Positions 6,017 to 6,392 of a stretch of DNA of 6,392 nt are shown piece by piece. The position numbers and the translations under genes are program-made. Origin of the DNA: Hohaiivirga sp031547465. GTDB taxonomy: Bacteria; Pseudomonadota; Alphaproteobacteria; Rhizobiales; Beijerinckiaceae. A model generated the notes under the pieces. That model had not been told where the DNA came from and did no database searches. It worked only from the letters and a program-made list of their open reading frames with translations. The DNA lies in contig JAVBRX010000073.1 of the NCBI GenBank assembly GCA_031547465.1, positions 1 to 6,392 on the forward strand, in the 5' to 3' direction. Numbering within the stretch: position 1 is the first letter of the stretch; the number at the start of each line of letters is the position of its first letter.

Positions 6017-6161
6017 GACCTAAAACGGTTTATGCGACGATTTTTCAAGGGTAGCCAGCGGACGGACTTCAGATATGCGAAAGTGGCTGTCATGCAGCCT
6101 GAAAATGCAGTATTGAAACGGGCTTTCCATCTTTACTGTTTCGTTTGCCAACTGGTCGATC

Positions 6162-6392
6162 ATGTCAGCTCCTTCCCGCCGCACGTTGCTTCAAGGGCTT
6201 ATGGCGCTTGCCGCCGCGCCCGTCTTTGCTCAGGAAAACTCCTCTCCGCCCACCAAGCCCTTTGTTTTCGAGGATGTCGTGGCGCGGGCTGGAGAACTGG
6301 CGGCTGTTCCCTATGAGGAAGGGCCTGCGCACCTGCCGGATCCCTTCGATCAACTGGATTTCGACGCCTATCGCGATATCCGTTTCCGTCCG
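6162..6392 (+). CDS. OpgG/OpgD-family periplasmic glucan biosynthesis protein (3' partial)
   Basis: Seventy-seven codons run from ATG at 6162 to the window end without a stop; the full family protein has about 500 residues. The N-terminus SRRTLLQG (5-12) followed by a hydrophobic stretch and APVFAQ (19-24) is a Tat-like signal peptide, with cleavage probable after Ala23. The mature start FVFEDVVARAGELA (34-47) and DQLDFDAYRDIRFRP (63-77) match the conserved N-terminal region of MdoG/OpgG and OpgD, proteins that shape the backbone of osmoregulated periplasmic glucans. The twin arginine favours an OpgD-like protein, but the fragment cannot separate the two paralogues. No other start codon exists between 6162 and the in-frame stop at 6114, and the next ATG (6201) would remove the twin arginine. 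No good ribosome-binding site is visible. It is divergent from odc. Confidence 0.88.
   Translation, partial: MSAPSRRTLLQGLMALAAAPVFAQENSSPPTKPFVFEDVVARAGELAAVPYEEGPAHLPDPFDQLDFDAYRDIRFRP

Noticed and set aside
1..6392. Search for a defence system, toxin-antitoxin pair, CRISPR array, transposon ends or tRNA
   Set aside because: No repeat-spacer pattern, transposase, nuclease, helicase or cloverleaf was seen; all sizeable genes belong to housekeeping or envelope families.

Overview
The window looks like chromosomal DNA of an alphaproteobacterium of the order Hyphomicrobiales (Rhizobiales), in the broad Brucella/Ochrobactrum/Rhizobium neighbourhood. I infer this from the moderately high GC content, the close resemblance of the polyamine enzymes to the rhizobial forms as I remember them, a DUF2937 membrane protein typical of alphaproteobacteria, and a long structured leader upstream of ornithine decarboxylase matching the alphaproteobacterial speF motif setting. 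I cannot fix the genus. No tRNA, rRNA, CRISPR array, insertion sequence or phage gene was found.

Layout. Positions 1-1737 (+) hold a two-gene unit: the C-terminal ~343 codons of a glutathionylspermidine-synthase-like ATP-grasp enzyme, then after 15 bp a membrane-anchored YugP-type zinc metallopeptidase. A ~200 bp gap follows, then a DUF2937 membrane protein at 1944-2570 (+). It converges on the polyamine genes across an 87 bp gap carrying an imperfect inverted repeat (2606-2646). On the minus strand are homospermidine synthase (2658-4097) and, upstream of it in transcription order, ornithine/lysine decarboxylase (4381-5535). The 283 bp between these two holds a perfect 26-nt hairpin and a weak promoter candidate. 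The decarboxylase has a ~446-nt structured 5' leader (about 5536-5981) behind a sigma70-like promoter (5988-6016). Divergent from it, the first 77 codons of an OpgG/OpgD-type periplasmic glucan protein with a Tat-like signal start at 6162 and run off the window.

How the genes work together. The decarboxylase makes putrescine (or cadaverine if it accepts lysine), and homospermidine synthase condenses two putrescines into sym-homospermidine, the typical rhizobial triamine. The decarboxylase leader is very probably the cis-regulatory speF RNA; a part of it is perfectly complementary to the decarboxylase ribosome-binding site, which suggests control of translation. The glutathionylspermidine-synthase-like gene lies within about 1.6 kb of the polyamine genes and belongs to a family that ligates peptides to polyamines in enterobacteria. 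A functional link is possible but rests only on proximity. The other genes have no proven tie to polyamines.
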